Positions 1-8,777 of a stretch of 64,000 nucleotides of DNA are shown here, piece by piece (the first letter of the stretch is position 1; every line of letters starts with the position of its first letter). The position numbers were made by a program, and so were the translations under genes. Source of the DNA: Nitrosomonas marina (GTDB lineage: Bacteria; Pseudomonadota; Gammaproteobacteria; Burkholderiales; Nitrosomonadaceae); the NCBI RefSeq assembly GCF_900111605.1, contig NZ_FOIA01000011.1, forward strand, positions 37,375 to 101,374. Reading direction: 5' to 3'. The notes under the pieces are model-generated. The model did not search any database, was not told where the DNA came from, and saw only the letters and a program-made list of their open reading frames with translations.

Positions 1-436
1 CGTTCCCCGTCGGTACGGAAACTGTCACCTTGCCCAGACTGATTTCGATATCTTTGCTCGGATAGTGCTCTCCGGCCGGTTTTACCGGCAACTCGGAATG
101 TCTGAAGGAGACATCGAATTTTTCTGTACATTGACCACAAACCGCAGTCAACCAGACAACACCATCATCAATGTGTACAGCCAGTTGACGCATCAGGAAC
201 TGGCGATCACCAACGCTCAGCGCATTCACCGTCTCCCTGGTCGCTGACTGTCCTCCGATACTCGCAAGATTTTGACATAACACATGCGTCACCCGTTGCG
301 CATGACAAAACACGTCATCCTGAGCCGGAGTCGGCTGTTCGCACAGCATGAGTTCACACTCACCCGTCAATTCGCGGAATTGAAAATCCCGTCTGCGTTC
401 GCCGTTTACTATCAACCCGCCCGGTAGCTGCATCAT
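1..436 (-). CDS. Contractile-tail cluster protein, 3' part missing
   Basis: This open frame begins at one of two adjacent ATG codons (MMQLPGG...) and runs off the window start, so about 145 residues are visible. It lies 19 bases downstream of the tail-tube gene on the same strand, in the order sheath, tube, this gene, and is probably co-transcribed with them. The visible part has no signal peptide or membrane segment. It contains a possible metal-binding pair (CGQC, about residue 107) and two further cysteines near residue 44. I do not recognise the family. From position I infer a baseplate or tail-assembly component of a phage or contractile injection system. Confidence is good that it is a gene and low for the role. 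Confidence 0.6.
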   Translation of the reverse strand, partial: MMQLPGGLIVNGERRRDFQFRELTGECELMLCEQPTPAQDDVFCHAQRVTHVLCQNLASIGGQSATRETVNALSVGDRQFLMRQLAVHIDDGVVWLTAVCGQCTEKFDVSFRHSELPVKPAGEHYPSKDIEISLGKVTVSVPTGN

Positions 437-455
437 GTTTTATCCTGAATCGGGC

Positions 456-965
456 CTAGGTTTCAGTTGGTTCTGTCACACTGGTATCACGCTCCCAGCC
501 GTTATGCTGAAGCGTCAGCATCTGGATACCCACCGTATTCATCGTACCCGCATCGAATTCAGGCAGTGCCTGAAACTCCGATACCCAGGCACCGTAAACC
601 CGGTACGACATTGCCAGCGCGCCTTGAAGATTCAAAACATTCAATACAATGTCCTTACGATAATTCACCAGGGACATTGCGGCGTTACCCTGAATATTGT
701 TCACCAGATTCGCCCAGTTTTCGAAAACCGGATCGTGCGTCAATCCCTGTTCAAGAGTAATCGGCTCATAACTGGTACCGCCCGGCATCACGCGCTCGTG
801 AGCCGAATCACCGGCAGAACGCCACTTTACTGCTTCAGTCGACTTCTTCAACACGCTCATTTTTCTAAGACCGGCAACTGGCGCGCCGTCTATAATCACC
901 TGAAACATAAATGTACGATAGGGATCGTAGCGATGCGCGTTAGCCGGGAACATTGGTGCAGCCAT
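456..965 (-). CDS. Phage tail tube protein (T4 gp19-like)
   Basis: A 169-residue protein of the size and pattern of gp19-type tail tube proteins: an N-terminal MAAPMFPANAHRYDPYRTFMF, then FQVIIDGAPVAG, an ERVMPGGTSYEPITLEQGL segment and a beta-rich C terminus. Such proteins stack as hexamers to form the inner tube of contractile tails. The ribosome binding site is strong (AAAGGAGG just before the ATG). The sheath gene lies immediately upstream on the same strand, the normal pairing in contractile phage tails and in extracellular injection systems. The sequence alone does not tell phage, tailocin and injection system apart, because the diagnostic AAA ATPase, LysM and toxin genes would lie to the left of this window. 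Confidence 0.85.
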   Translation of the reverse strand: MAAPMFPANAHRYDPYRTFMFQVIIDGAPVAGLRKMSVLKKSTEAVKWRSAGDSAHERVMPGGTSYEPITLEQGLTHDPVFENWANLVNNIQGNAAMSLVNYRKDIVLNVLNLQGALAMSYRVYGAWVSEFQALPEFDAGTMNTVGIQMLTLQHNGWERDTSVTEPTET

Positions 966-1112
966 AAAAACCTCCTTTTAACAATCTCCGGTTCTCGATA
1001 TCGTGCTCATAGCAACTGCGGTCTTATTAATAAGAAAAGACGCAACTCGATAACATTCAACAAATGAATACGGACATATAGACAATCTGTTCGCAAAACA
1101 TGTCGGCATTCA

Positions 1113-2666
1113 CTACTGTTCACCGACCTTCTGCTGGATTCGAACAATTACAAACTCGGCAGGCTTTAGCGGCGCAAAACCAACGATCACGATCACCTGG
1201 CCCCGATCGATATCGCCTTGTGTCATGGTATCTCCCAATCCGCATCGGACAAAATAGGCATCCTTGGCTGTAGCGCCCTGAAATGCACCGGCACGGAATA
1301 ACCCGTCCATAAACGAACCGATATTAGCGCGTAACGCCCCCCACAGCGGATGATCGTTCGGCTCGAACACCGCCCATTGAATGCCGTTGTAAATGCTTTG
1401 TTCGATAAAAATAGCCGTCCGCCTGACGGGGACATAACGCCATTCCGGATCAGCCCGCGTAGCCAGCGTTCTTGCGCCCCAAAACACCGGACCGAAACCC
1501 GGACGGTTGCGGATACAGTTCACACCCGCAGGATTCAGACCATCCTGCTCCAGATCTTCAACATTAAACTGCAGTCCGCTGACATTGATTCGTGTCTCGA
1601 CGCCTGCCGGTGCTTTCCATACCCCACGTTTACTGTCGATTTTTGCCCACATCGCAGCGGCAATAGCCGACGGTGGAATATTCAGTGTCTTGCTGGCAGT
1701 CGGATTGGAATCCACGTGATACAGTGGATTGCTTACTGCCACCCAGGGATAATACAGCACCGAATAAGTCGATGTCGGCAGGCTCAGCGATGATACATCA
1801 TTGCCTGTTTCAAGCTCCGTATCGACTGGAGGATCGACTATGACTACACGACTCATGGTCGATTCACAGTGTGTAATCGTATTGGAAATAAAATCGTTAG
1901 TGCTGCCATCGTCTGGCCATTGTTGGCCTGGCAGCACCATGATCGACACATCACGATATTTGCGCAGTACGTTGTTATAAAAATTTAAATAATCATCTGC
2001 AGTCGGCCCGGCCTCGGAACCACCGGCCAGCGTACTGAAACTGGTAAAATTCCCATCTGCATCCTGCGTATTTGAATTGGGCAGCGCAGTCACACCATCC
2101 TCGACTGTTATTCGAATCAGGTTGGAACTTGCATTAATGACTTTCTCGACAAAATTATCATCAGTTGGATTCATACTGAGTCCGAGAAACACCTCAGACG
2201 GAACTGGTACAAAATCACCGGCGATTTCGGTTCCGACATGCAGATCGAAACTGGCACCATCAACGGCGATGGCAACACGCAGCGCCTCTCCCCAGTCACC
2301 TTCGCTGGAGGCTGTAACTGTCATGACATCCACGGGTGTAGTGTCCTGCAAAACTACCGAGGCAGCCACAGGCGCGGGATTACTGTCAAGAACACGGCAA
2401 ATATATGCAGCTTTGCCACCATTCTGATAAAACGCACGAACAGCCAGTGCCATATGGTCATTTTCATTCTCCACGCCGGAAGACTGAGCATAATCACCAA
2501 ACTGGGAAATATACTCTTCCCATGTACCAATCAGTGTAGGTGTATTCGCCGGGCCCCTGAAAGGCGAGCCGACAAATGCCGCAGTTGAGGTAGATACACC
2601 CTCTATCGCTCTGGAACCACTGGGTATTTCTTCAATGTAAACACCCGGATGTAAATAACTAGGCAT
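1113..2666 (-). CDS. Contractile tail sheath protein
   Basis: A 517-residue sheath protein. The start is set at MPSYLHPGVYIEEIPSGSR, the hallmark N terminus of contractile sheath subunits, and is preceded by a GGGAGA ribosome binding site; an in-frame upstream start would add 14 unlikely residues. The C-terminal third holds the conserved sheath core (GVWKAPAG, then INCIRNRPGFGPVFWGARTL with slight variation, YVPVRRTAIFIEQSI, WAVFEPND, and a final GFAPLKPAEFVIVRI). The sheath surrounds the tube (gene immediately downstream) and contracts to drive it through a membrane. Only one sheath gene is visible, whereas Afp/PVC-type systems carry several paralogues. The right-hand end of the cluster appears to be here, because sulfur genes follow. 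Confidence 0.93.
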   Translation of the reverse strand: MPSYLHPGVYIEEIPSGSRAIEGVSTSTAAFVGSPFRGPANTPTLIGTWEEYISQFGDYAQSSGVENENDHMALAVRAFYQNGGKAAYICRVLDSNPAPVAASVVLQDTTPVDVMTVTASSEGDWGEALRVAIAVDGASFDLHVGTEIAGDFVPVPSEVFLGLSMNPTDDNFVEKVINASSNLIRITVEDGVTALPNSNTQDADGNFTSFSTLAGGSEAGPTADDYLNFYNNVLRKYRDVSIMVLPGQQWPDDGSTNDFISNTITHCESTMSRVVIVDPPVDTELETGNDVSSLSLPTSTYSVLYYPWVAVSNPLYHVDSNPTASKTLNIPPSAIAAAMWAKIDSKRGVWKAPAGVETRINVSGLQFNVEDLEQDGLNPAGVNCIRNRPGFGPVFWGARTLATRADPEWRYVPVRRTAIFIEQSIYNGIQWAVFEPNDHPLWGALRANIGSFMDGLFRAGAFQGATAKDAYFVRCGLGDTMTQGDIDRGQVIVIVGFAPLKPAEFVIVRIQQKVGEQ

Positions 2667-3105
2667 TATCTTCTCCCAAAGAAAATGAAATGATTGTGCT
2701 TTTAACATCGGAAGCGTATCGGTTCACGGTCAAAGGCAATGCCATGTGTACACCCAATAAAAACCAATACTGCTTATTTATCCCATGCAAAAAACATGCC
2801 GGAATTACACCACATTAAGTTACTGTTTTATATGCGCAAGAAAAATACCTTGCGCAACAATACGGGGCATTTCTTACCCGGTTGTTTCTCCAGAGCAAAC
2901 GGGTAATCAGGAAATTTCCATTCTGATAGACGTTTAGCAATCAATATCAACCGGGTAATAATTGACCCGGCAATTATCCTGATGTGTCCGGACACATGAC
3001 TCGGTAACCCTGCATTACCGAGTCATGTGTCTTTAGAATATTTTCAGGAAAGAAACACTCGAAGGAAAAAACAGCTCAGAAATATACGATTACACGCAGC
3101 TTCTG
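2667..3105. other. Intergenic region, sheath promoter side and tauE 3' side
   Basis: No gene is seen. The segment separates the 5' end of the tail-sheath gene from the 3' end of the sulfur operon, both on the minus strand. It should hold the tail-cluster promoter. It is rich in small inverted repeats built on ACCCGG/CCGGGT (around 2874-2902 and 2951-2970) and contains the strong hairpin listed separately. Confidence 0.6.
2982..3031. terminator. Strong hairpin, probable terminator of the sulfur operon
   Basis: Two overlapping inverted repeats. Positions 2991-3007 and 3015-3031 are perfect 17-base complements around a 7-base loop (CCCTGCA). Positions 2982-2997 also form a perfect 16-base palindrome (ATGTGTCC/GGACACAT), so the left arm can pair in two alternative ways. 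The hairpin lies about 75 bases beyond the tauE stop codon, so a minus-strand transcription stop is likely. However, the short T run (CTTT) follows the plus-strand copy, so direction is uncertain. Confidence 0.6.
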
Positions 3106-3927
3106 CTAAATAAATAATTGAAGCACCATTCCTATTGCAATGATGATCGCCATCCAGGCAAATCCCTGTTGCAACTTCGATGCAGAAAAAAATGTCAAGA
3201 GCTTAAAACCCAGCATCATACCGGTCAGCGCACCAACACCAAATGGGATTCCAACCGACCAGTTCATTGAACCAAGCATGACTGCAGACCCGGCACCAAC
3301 AACAGAAACCAGCGCAACAACCGCAAGCGACGTAGCCAGAATTGATTGCATCTGGAGATAGGTCGCTTTTTTGAGTGCCGGTACAATGACAAAGCCGCCA
3401 CCCACTCCAAGCAGACCGGACAGAAAACCAGCCAGCATACCTGAATAACACAGCACGCGAGCGCAAGGCCAGGTCCATATCAAACGGCCATCACTGTTTT
3501 CAGACTGACAGGGGATATCCGGTGATGGATGGTGCGCCATTCCGGCATGAGCTTCAGGATCATGCTGCCGATTAAGAAGCAGCATTCTAATTGCCACATA
3601 GGAAAGCATCAGAGCAAACAATAAAACCAGAGGCTCATGCGGCAATTGTTGTGAAAGCCAGAGTCCTGCCGGTGCCGCCAGCGCACCTGTTAAAGCAATT
3701 AACCCGGCGGCACGGTAGCGCAGTTTTTTTTGTTTCAGCCCAATTAATGCGCCCACGGTTGCCGATATACAGACAGCCAGCAACGCAATAGGAACAGCTT
3801 CGGACATGTCCATGTGTAGTCCGAAAACCAGAAGCGGAACCGCCAGAATCGCTCCACCTGCGCCTGTCAGCCCAAGCACGGTGCCGGTAACCGCTCCCAA
3901 CAGACAACTGATTAAAAATGTTTCCAT
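3106..3927 (-). CDS. TauE/SafE family anion (sulfite/sulfur) exporter
   Basis: A 273-residue inner-membrane protein with about eight hydrophobic segments and the family's glycine-rich repeats (GTVLGLTGAGGAILAVPLL at the start, GFLSGLLGVGGGFVIVPAL after the middle). The central cytoplasmic loop has a histidine-containing, polar insertion (about residues 118-147), a variable feature in this family. The gene starts 6 bases after the SQR fusion gene ends and is clearly in the same operon. From this context it probably exports sulfite, thiosulfate or another sulfur anion formed from sulfide oxidation. Family membership is secure; the substrate is inferred. Confidence 0.88.
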   Translation of the reverse strand: METFLISCLLGAVTGTVLGLTGAGGAILAVPLLVFGLHMDMSEAVPIALLAVCISATVGALIGLKQKKLRYRAAGLIALTGALAAPAGLWLSQQLPHEPLVLLFALMLSYVAIRMLLLNRQHDPEAHAGMAHHPSPDIPCQSENSDGRLIWTWPCARVLCYSGMLAGFLSGLLGVGGGFVIVPALKKATYLQMQSILATSLAVVALVSVVGAGSAVMLGSMNWSVGIPFGVGALTGMMLGFKLLTFFSASKLQQGFAWMAIIIAIGMVLQLFI

Positions 3928-3933
3928 GTGTGC

Positions 3934-5541
3934 TCAGTGTTTTTTACGTGGACTCGCGAGCCACTCGCGCCCCTTCAACATACCATGCCAGTAAAGCCAT
4001 GGAAACACGGTAGTTTTAAAAAACCAGTACAGTTTTCTTGGCACAGCCGGCTTTAGAGGAAAGGTAGGCATCAATCTACCGCCAAATCCAAATTCTGCCA
4101 GCACAACCTTGCCTTTTTCAACAGTCAGCGGACACGCACCATATCCATCATAAACCAGCGGCAATTCCTCGTCTTCCTTGCTTGCCAGGAGATTTTCAGC
4201 GACCACGACAATCTGCTTTCTGATTGCTGCGGCAGTTTTCGCATTCGGTGATGCACAGGCATCACCCAACGCAAAGACATTGTGATAGTCAGGATGCTGC
4301 AACGTTTTTTCGTTCACTTTACAAAATCCGGAAGCATCCGCCAGAGGACTGTCTCGCAAAAAATCGGGAGCCACTTGCGGTGGTGTTACATGCAGTATGT
4401 CAAACTGTTTTTCTTCAGTACGCACGTTGCCATCCGCGTCTTTACTCTCGAAACAGGCTATTCTATTGCGCCCGTCCACCCTGACCAGATTCGAATTAAA
4501 GCTAAGTTTTGCATGATATCGATCGACATAATCCATCAGTGACGGCACAAAATCCGCCACACCAAACAGCACTGCGCCAGCAGTATGAAACTCTACCTCA
4601 ATATCACTCAGACATCCGTTAGTTAACCAGTGGTCACATGATAAATACATTGCTTTCTGAGGTGCGCCTGCACATTTGATCGGCATCGGCGGTTGTGTAA
4701 ACAGCGCTTTTCCCTGCTTTAATTTTTGCACCAGCGACCAGGTATAAGGTGCCAGATCATAACGGTAATTAGAAGTCACGCCATTTTCTCCCAGCGTCTC
4801 CTCGACACCCGCAATTTTCTCCCAAGCCAGACGGATTCCGGGACAGACTACTAGCTGGCGATAACCGATTTTGCGCCCATCTACAAGCTTTACCAGGTTA
4901 TTCGCCGGATCAAAGCCCGATGCTTCAGCATGTATCCATTCCGCATGCTCCGGAATTACATCGGCCATTCTTCGCACCGTCTGATTAACATCATATGCAC
5001 CACCACCCACCAGCGTCCACGCCGGCTGATAATAATGCTTATCATTAGGTTCGATAATTGCAATTCGCAAAGCAGGCCGCCGTCTCAACAGGCTGGCTGT
5101 AACCCCGATTCCAGCGGACCCACCGCCGACAACCACCACATCGAAGGCATTTCCCCAGTTACAGGCATCGACAGTGGACTGGTGCATTCTGGCCGCTTCA
5201 TCATCGGATTTGGACATGGTGTGCAGTGCTGTCGCTCGTTTGCCTGAGCCACAAAACGCTAATACAGGTCCGGGCAACTCAGTCAGCAGCTTGTGAAATG
5301 CTTCACCTCGCTCTGCTGGTATGCTTCCTAACCGAACCGGCAAGTATGCAAATTCCATTCCAAGCGCTCTGGCCTGTTGTTCCAGCTGCTCGCTGGTTGG
5401 CTGGTTTTCCCCGCCCTCGAAATCGGGACGGTTGCAGATTATCGATTTGAATCCGGATTCGGCGATGTTTGTCAAATCATCCACACTGATTTGACCGGTC
5501 ACCGATAATTTTTCATCCAGTCTTTTAATTTCTAAACCCAT
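3934..5541 (-). CDS. DUF442-SQR fusion: sulfide:quinone oxidoreductase with N-terminal sulfurtransferase domain
   Basis: A 535-residue two-domain protein. Residues 1-110 form a DUF442 (TIGR01244-type) phosphatase/rhodanese-like domain with active-site C97 in AFCGSGKR. Residues 133-535 form a flavoprotein of the type II (mitochondrial SQRDL-like) sulfide:quinone oxidoreductase, with the FAD motif VVVGGGSAG at about 136-144, PIKCAGAPQKAMYL (C290) and ALGDACASPNAKTAAA (C429). These two cysteines are the probable redox pair. The enzyme would oxidise sulfide to a persulfide at the membrane and reduce quinone, and the fused domain could accept the sulfane sulfur. In many bacteria DUF442 is instead fused to the persulfide dioxygenase (Blh), which here is a separate divergent gene. 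Expression is probably controlled by the adjacent ArsR-family repressor. Confidence 0.9.
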   Translation of the reverse strand: MGLEIKRLDEKLSVTGQISVDDLTNIAESGFKSIICNRPDFEGGENQPTSEQLEQQARALGMEFAYLPVRLGSIPAERGEAFHKLLTELPGPVLAFCGSGKRATALHTMSKSDDEAARMHQSTVDACNWGNAFDVVVVGGGSAGIGVTASLLRRRPALRIAIIEPNDKHYYQPAWTLVGGGAYDVNQTVRRMADVIPEHAEWIHAEASGFDPANNLVKLVDGRKIGYRQLVVCPGIRLAWEKIAGVEETLGENGVTSNYRYDLAPYTWSLVQKLKQGKALFTQPPMPIKCAGAPQKAMYLSCDHWLTNGCLSDIEVEFHTAGAVLFGVADFVPSLMDYVDRYHAKLSFNSNLVRVDGRNRIACFESKDADGNVRTEEKQFDILHVTPPQVAPDFLRDSPLADASGFCKVNEKTLQHPDYHNVFALGDACASPNAKTAAAIRKQIVVVAENLLASKEDEELPLVYDGYGACPLTVEKGKVVLAEFGFGGRLMPTFPLKPAVPRKLYWFFKTTVFPWLYWHGMLKGREWLASPRKKH

Positions 5542-5633
5542 AGCCTTTCTCCTGTATAAAAATCATTGCCACACGCAAACTGATATCAAAGATTCGCACC
5601 CGGATGCGAATTACAGTTTTAGCGCAGACGAGG

Positions 5634-5664
5634 CTAGTACCCTATCAATATGATAGAGTACTAG
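5634..5664. repeat. Degenerate MITE remnant (two outer ends fused)
   Basis: A 23-base near-palindrome (5638-5660) flanked on both sides by CTAG (5634-5637 and 5661-5664). Its halves match the outer ends of the terminal inverted repeats of the intact element at 27.2 kb (CTATCA and TGATAGAGTA), as if the interior had been deleted. The right CTAG supplies the TAG stop codon of the ArsR-family gene on the minus strand. As RNA it could fold into a hairpin between the repressor gene and the SQR gene. Confidence 0.7.
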
Positions 5665-6026
5665 CTGGCAGACTGATTGCTGTTTGCTTGATGACCACAA
5701 TATAGATCGAACAGCGTCTGCATGATACGCATTGCCTCTTTGCTGGCCAGACTATAATAAATATATTTCCCCTGACGCCGGGTCGTTACCAGCCCTTCTT
5801 CGCGCAATACTGAAAGCTGCTGGGAAAGCGTTGGTTGACGAATATCCAGCATACCCTCCAGCTCTCCCACATTTCTTGCGCCCTGACTAAGCTGGCAAAG
5901 GATCAGCAGACGGTCCTCATTTGCCAGCACCTTCAGAATCGCGCATGCCTGTGATGCTGATTCGCGCACCTCGCCCATCTCAGGAAGCGCTAATTCTGTT
6001 TTTGTTTTAAATGATTCATTATTCAT
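5661..6026 (-). CDS. ArsR-family persulfide-responsive repressor (BigR/SqrR-like)
   Basis: A 121-residue winged-helix repressor of the ArsR fold, with helix-turn-helix IRQPTLSQQLSVLREEGLV and wing RRQGKYIYYSL. Cysteines C44 and C110 are separated by 66 residues, the same spacing as the sulfur-sensing pairs of BigR (C42/C108) and SqrR (C41/C107), which form a disulfide or tetrasulfide when persulfide is present and leave the DNA. C28 is extra. It is the first gene of the minus-strand run to SQR and TauE and is divergent from the persulfide dioxygenase gene, so it probably represses both directions. Its stop codon lies within a MITE remnant. Confidence 0.88.
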   Translation of the reverse strand: MNNESFKTKTELALPEMGEVRESASQACAILKVLANEDRLLILCQLSQGARNVGELEGMLDIRQPTLSQQLSVLREEGLVTTRRQGKYIYYSLASKEAMRIMQTLFDLYCGHQANSNQSAS

Positions 6027-6155
6027 TGATTATCCGCAGTATTGCTTGCTGTTTTATTGATATCCATCGGACAGTGCTTGTTATTGCATATACTTAATCC
6101 TAACCCACTACAACAGTAAACCGAATATATATAATAATTTTATGAAATATTGATA

Positions 6156-6181
6156 AATAATATATATACTGATATATTATT
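6156..6181. promoter_or_regulatory. Candidate BigR/SqrR operator in the divergent promoter
   Basis: An AT-rich inverted repeat with perfect 10-base arms (AATAATATAT at 6156-6165, ATATATTATT at 6172-6181) around ATACTG. It lies in the 203-base divergent region between the repressor and the persulfide dioxygenase gene, about 50 bases before the latter's start. AT-rich palindromes in this position are typical BigR-type operators. The whole segment 6121-6181 is extremely AT-rich and may also carry the -10 elements. This is inference from position and symmetry. Confidence 0.5.
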
Positions 6182-6229
6182 GTCAAGCATATTATGAACA
6201 TGTTAAACCTGCTCAACAAGGAGAACAAA

Positions 6230-7090
6230 ATGTCGCCAAATATTACTCCGTTTTTTGATACGACAACCTGCACGATCAGCTATGTCATCGTTGATGACAG
6301 GACCGGCGATTGCGCCATTATTGACCCGGTTCTCGACTATGAACCCAGGTCAGGTCGTATTCACACAACATCTGCCGACAAACTGATTGATTTCATTCAA
6401 CGTCAGCATTTGAGGGTGGAGTGGATTCTTGAAACACATGCGCATGCCGATCATATATCCTCCGCGCATTACCTAAAAAGGAAGCTGGGCGGCAAAATCG
6501 CTATAGGCGACCGGATCCCTGCAGTGCAGACAACCTTTAAAAAAATTTTCAATTTAGGGGATGAATTCATGCCGGATGGGCATCATTTCAATCACTTGCT
6601 GGCCGACGACGAAACATTTCAGATTGGAAAATTATCTGCCAGAGCGCTATTTGTTCCAGGACATACACCGGCTGACGTGGCATATCAAATTGATGACGCA
6701 ATTTTTGTTGGTGATACGCTTTTCATGCCGGATGTCGGTACCGCGCGCGCCGACTTTCCGGGCGGCAATGCACAAACGCTTTATCGCTCCATTCAAAAAA
6801 TACTGGCTTTCCCTCCACAAACCCGATTGTTCATGTGCCACGACTACCCGCCTAACGGACGTGACCCAGCGTGGGAAACGACCGTGGCCCGGCAACGCAA
6901 GGAGAATATCCATGTTCATGACGGTATTGATGAGCAGACGTTTATGGAAATGCGCAACAAAAGAGATGCAACACTTGAAGCGCCTGTATTGTTATTGCCA
7001 TCAATCCAAACCAATATCCGGGCAGGGGAATTACCACCACCCGAAAATAATGGAGTATCCTACTTCAAGATACCGATTAAAACATCCTGA
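6230..7090 (+). CDS. Persulfide dioxygenase (ETHE1/Blh-type metallo-beta-lactamase fold)
   Basis: A 286-residue protein of the ETHE1-like branch of the metallo-beta-lactamase fold. Metal-binding motifs visible are ETHAHADHISSA, a FVPGHTPADVAYQ segment, FVGDTLFMPDVGTARADFPGG and MCHDYPPNGR. The family oxidises glutathione persulfide to sulfite with O2 and a single iron. I chose the ATG at 6230 because an AAGGAG ribosome binding site precedes it at the right distance; an in-frame ATG 36 bases upstream lacks one. It is divergent from the persulfide-sensing repressor and the first gene of a run with the multicopper oxidase. It completes a sulfide route: SQR makes persulfide, this enzyme makes sulfite, and TauE may export it. 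Confidence 0.9.
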   Translation: MSPNITPFFDTTTCTISYVIVDDRTGDCAIIDPVLDYEPRSGRIHTTSADKLIDFIQRQHLRVEWILETHAHADHISSAHYLKRKLGGKIAIGDRIPAVQTTFKKIFNLGDEFMPDGHHFNHLLADDETFQIGKLSARALFVPGHTPADVAYQIDDAIFVGDTLFMPDVGTARADFPGGNAQTLYRSIQKILAFPPQTRLFMCHDYPPNGRDPAWETTVARQRKENIHVHDGIDEQTFMEMRNKRDATLEAPVLLLPSIQTNIRAGELPPPENNGVSYFKIPIKTS

Positions 7091-7131
7091 TTATCGGAAT
7101 ACATATCCTGTTATCTTTCGAGGAAAATATC

Positions 7132-8727
7132 ATGGCTCATTCAGAAATTTCACGAAGAAAATTTTTGCAATACACCGTTCTGGGTTCGCTGGCATCAGCT
7201 TTTCCCGGTTTAAACAAGGCCGAAAACCGATTGATTAATAAAGAACCCGACAAAAATTTCAGACCGGATGTCGAATTGGAACTGTATGCACAAAATGCGG
7301 AAGTGCCGATTCTGCCCGGCGCCCACACGCACGTATATCAATATAGCGGCAAATTACTCAAGGGTCCGGCTCATACTGTCAAAACAATACCAGGCTACCT
7401 GGGACCGATCCTCAACTTTGAACGCGGCCAGAAAGTACGAATTTTCTTTTACAACAGAATTGCCGAGCCAGTCATCACGCACTGGCATGGGTTGCATGTG
7501 CCACAAAAAATGGATGGCCACCCTATGTACGAAATTTTCAATGGAGAACGATTCGTATACGAATTCGAGATCGACAACCCAGCCGCAACTTACTGGTACC
7601 ACTCTCATACCCATGAGATGACGGCAACACAGGTTTATCAGGGGCTTGCTGGCCTGATCACCGTTCGCGATGCGGCCGAGCAGAAACTTGAACTGCCAAC
7701 CGATGAATATGAAATCCCCCTGATCATCCAAGACAGGACTTTTACAAGGGGCAACCAACTGCAATATCTGCACGGCCGGCATCGACGCATGATGGGATTT
7801 CTGGGCGACACCATTTTGATCAATGGACAGGCAAACGCCACCTTTCCGGTCAAATCGAGAGCTTATCGTTTGCGTCTGCTGAATGGATCCAATTCCCGGA
7901 TTTACAAGTTAGGATGGGATGACGGAACACCACTGACTGTGATCGGAACCGATGGCGGTCTGCTGGAAGCACCCGAAACTTTTCCATATGTCATGCTGGC
8001 ACCTGCCGAACGCGTCGAGTTATGGATGGATTTTTCAGGTCGCGAAAAAGGTTCGGAACTGACATTGCAGAGCCTGGGATACAAAGGTGGAGGCGCACGT
8101 ATGGGCAGAATGGGAGGCATGAGGGGCGGATTGCCTCAGGGAAAATCTTTTCCCATTGCAAAATTCAGTGTTAAGGAGCGGGTCGGTGAATCGCATCAAC
8201 TACCGAAAAAACTGGTGCCGATACGGCAATTAAGCGCAAAAGACCTGACCAGCCCCGACAGAACGGTGCCGATTGAAATCGGCATGCGCCATATGCTGTT
8301 CCAGCTCAACGATCAGACTTTCGGAATGTATGATCATCAGAACATTGAAAGAATTCCGGTCAATACGATACAGAAAATTCGTATTTTTCATGAAGGACGT
8401 ATGAGTGGAAGCGGACGCGGCGGTGGTATGGGCGGACCTCGCGGTATGGGCATGATGGGCATGATGCTGTCTCTGCCACACCCCATTCATCTGCATGGCC
8501 AGCAATTCCAGATTCTGTCACGCAAACAAAATGAATCAAGCAGCGATTACGAAACAGTGAAGGACGGATTTATTCACAACGGGTGGAAAGATACCGTGCT
8601 GGTAATGCCAGGTGAAGACATTGAAATCATTAAACCCTTTGAGGACTATACCGGTCTATACCTTTATCATTGTCATAATCTGGAGCATGAAGATCTGGGC
8701 ATGATGCGCAATTTTGACGTCTATTAA
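7132..8727 (+). CDS. Tat-exported multicopper oxidase (CueO/SufI-like)
   Basis: A 531-residue blue multicopper oxidase. A Tat signal (SRRKFLQ at 7-13, then a hydrophobic stretch ending about residue 25) sends the folded enzyme to the periplasm. All four copper motifs are present: THWHGLHVP, YWYHSHTHEMT, HPIHLHGQQF and YLYHCHNLEHEDLGMM; the last contains the type 1 copper Cys-His set with a methionine axial ligand. Two methionine/glycine-rich loops (GGARMGRMGGMRGG and GRGGGMGGPRGMGMMGMM) resemble the methionine-rich regions of cuprous oxidases. It starts 41 bases after the persulfide dioxygenase gene, so it may be under sulfide control. A role in copper(I) oxidation is likely; other substrates are possible. 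Confidence 0.9.
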   Translation: MAHSEISRRKFLQYTVLGSLASAFPGLNKAENRLINKEPDKNFRPDVELELYAQNAEVPILPGAHTHVYQYSGKLLKGPAHTVKTIPGYLGPILNFERGQKVRIFFYNRIAEPVITHWHGLHVPQKMDGHPMYEIFNGERFVYEFEIDNPAATYWYHSHTHEMTATQVYQGLAGLITVRDAAEQKLELPTDEYEIPLIIQDRTFTRGNQLQYLHGRHRRMMGFLGDTILINGQANATFPVKSRAYRLRLLNGSNSRIYKLGWDDGTPLTVIGTDGGLLEAPETFPYVMLAPAERVELWMDFSGREKGSELTLQSLGYKGGGARMGRMGGMRGGLPQGKSFPIAKFSVKERVGESHQLPKKLVPIRQLSAKDLTSPDRTVPIEIGMRHMLFQLNDQTFGMYDHQNIERIPVNTIQKIRIFHEGRMSGSGRGGGMGGPRGMGMMGMMLSLPHPIHLHGQQFQILSRKQNESSSDYETVKDGFIHNGWKDTVLVMPGEDIEIIKPFEDYTGLYLYHCHNLEHEDLGMMRNFDVY

Positions 8728-8777
8728 TGTTAATTTTTTTGGCGTCAATGAATTTACAATTTTGAACATTACAGCTT

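Noticed and set aside
435..1067. A 210-codon plus-strand frame over the tail-tube gene
   Set aside because: It is antisense to the well-supported tail tube gene, has no ribosome binding site and an unlikely composition.
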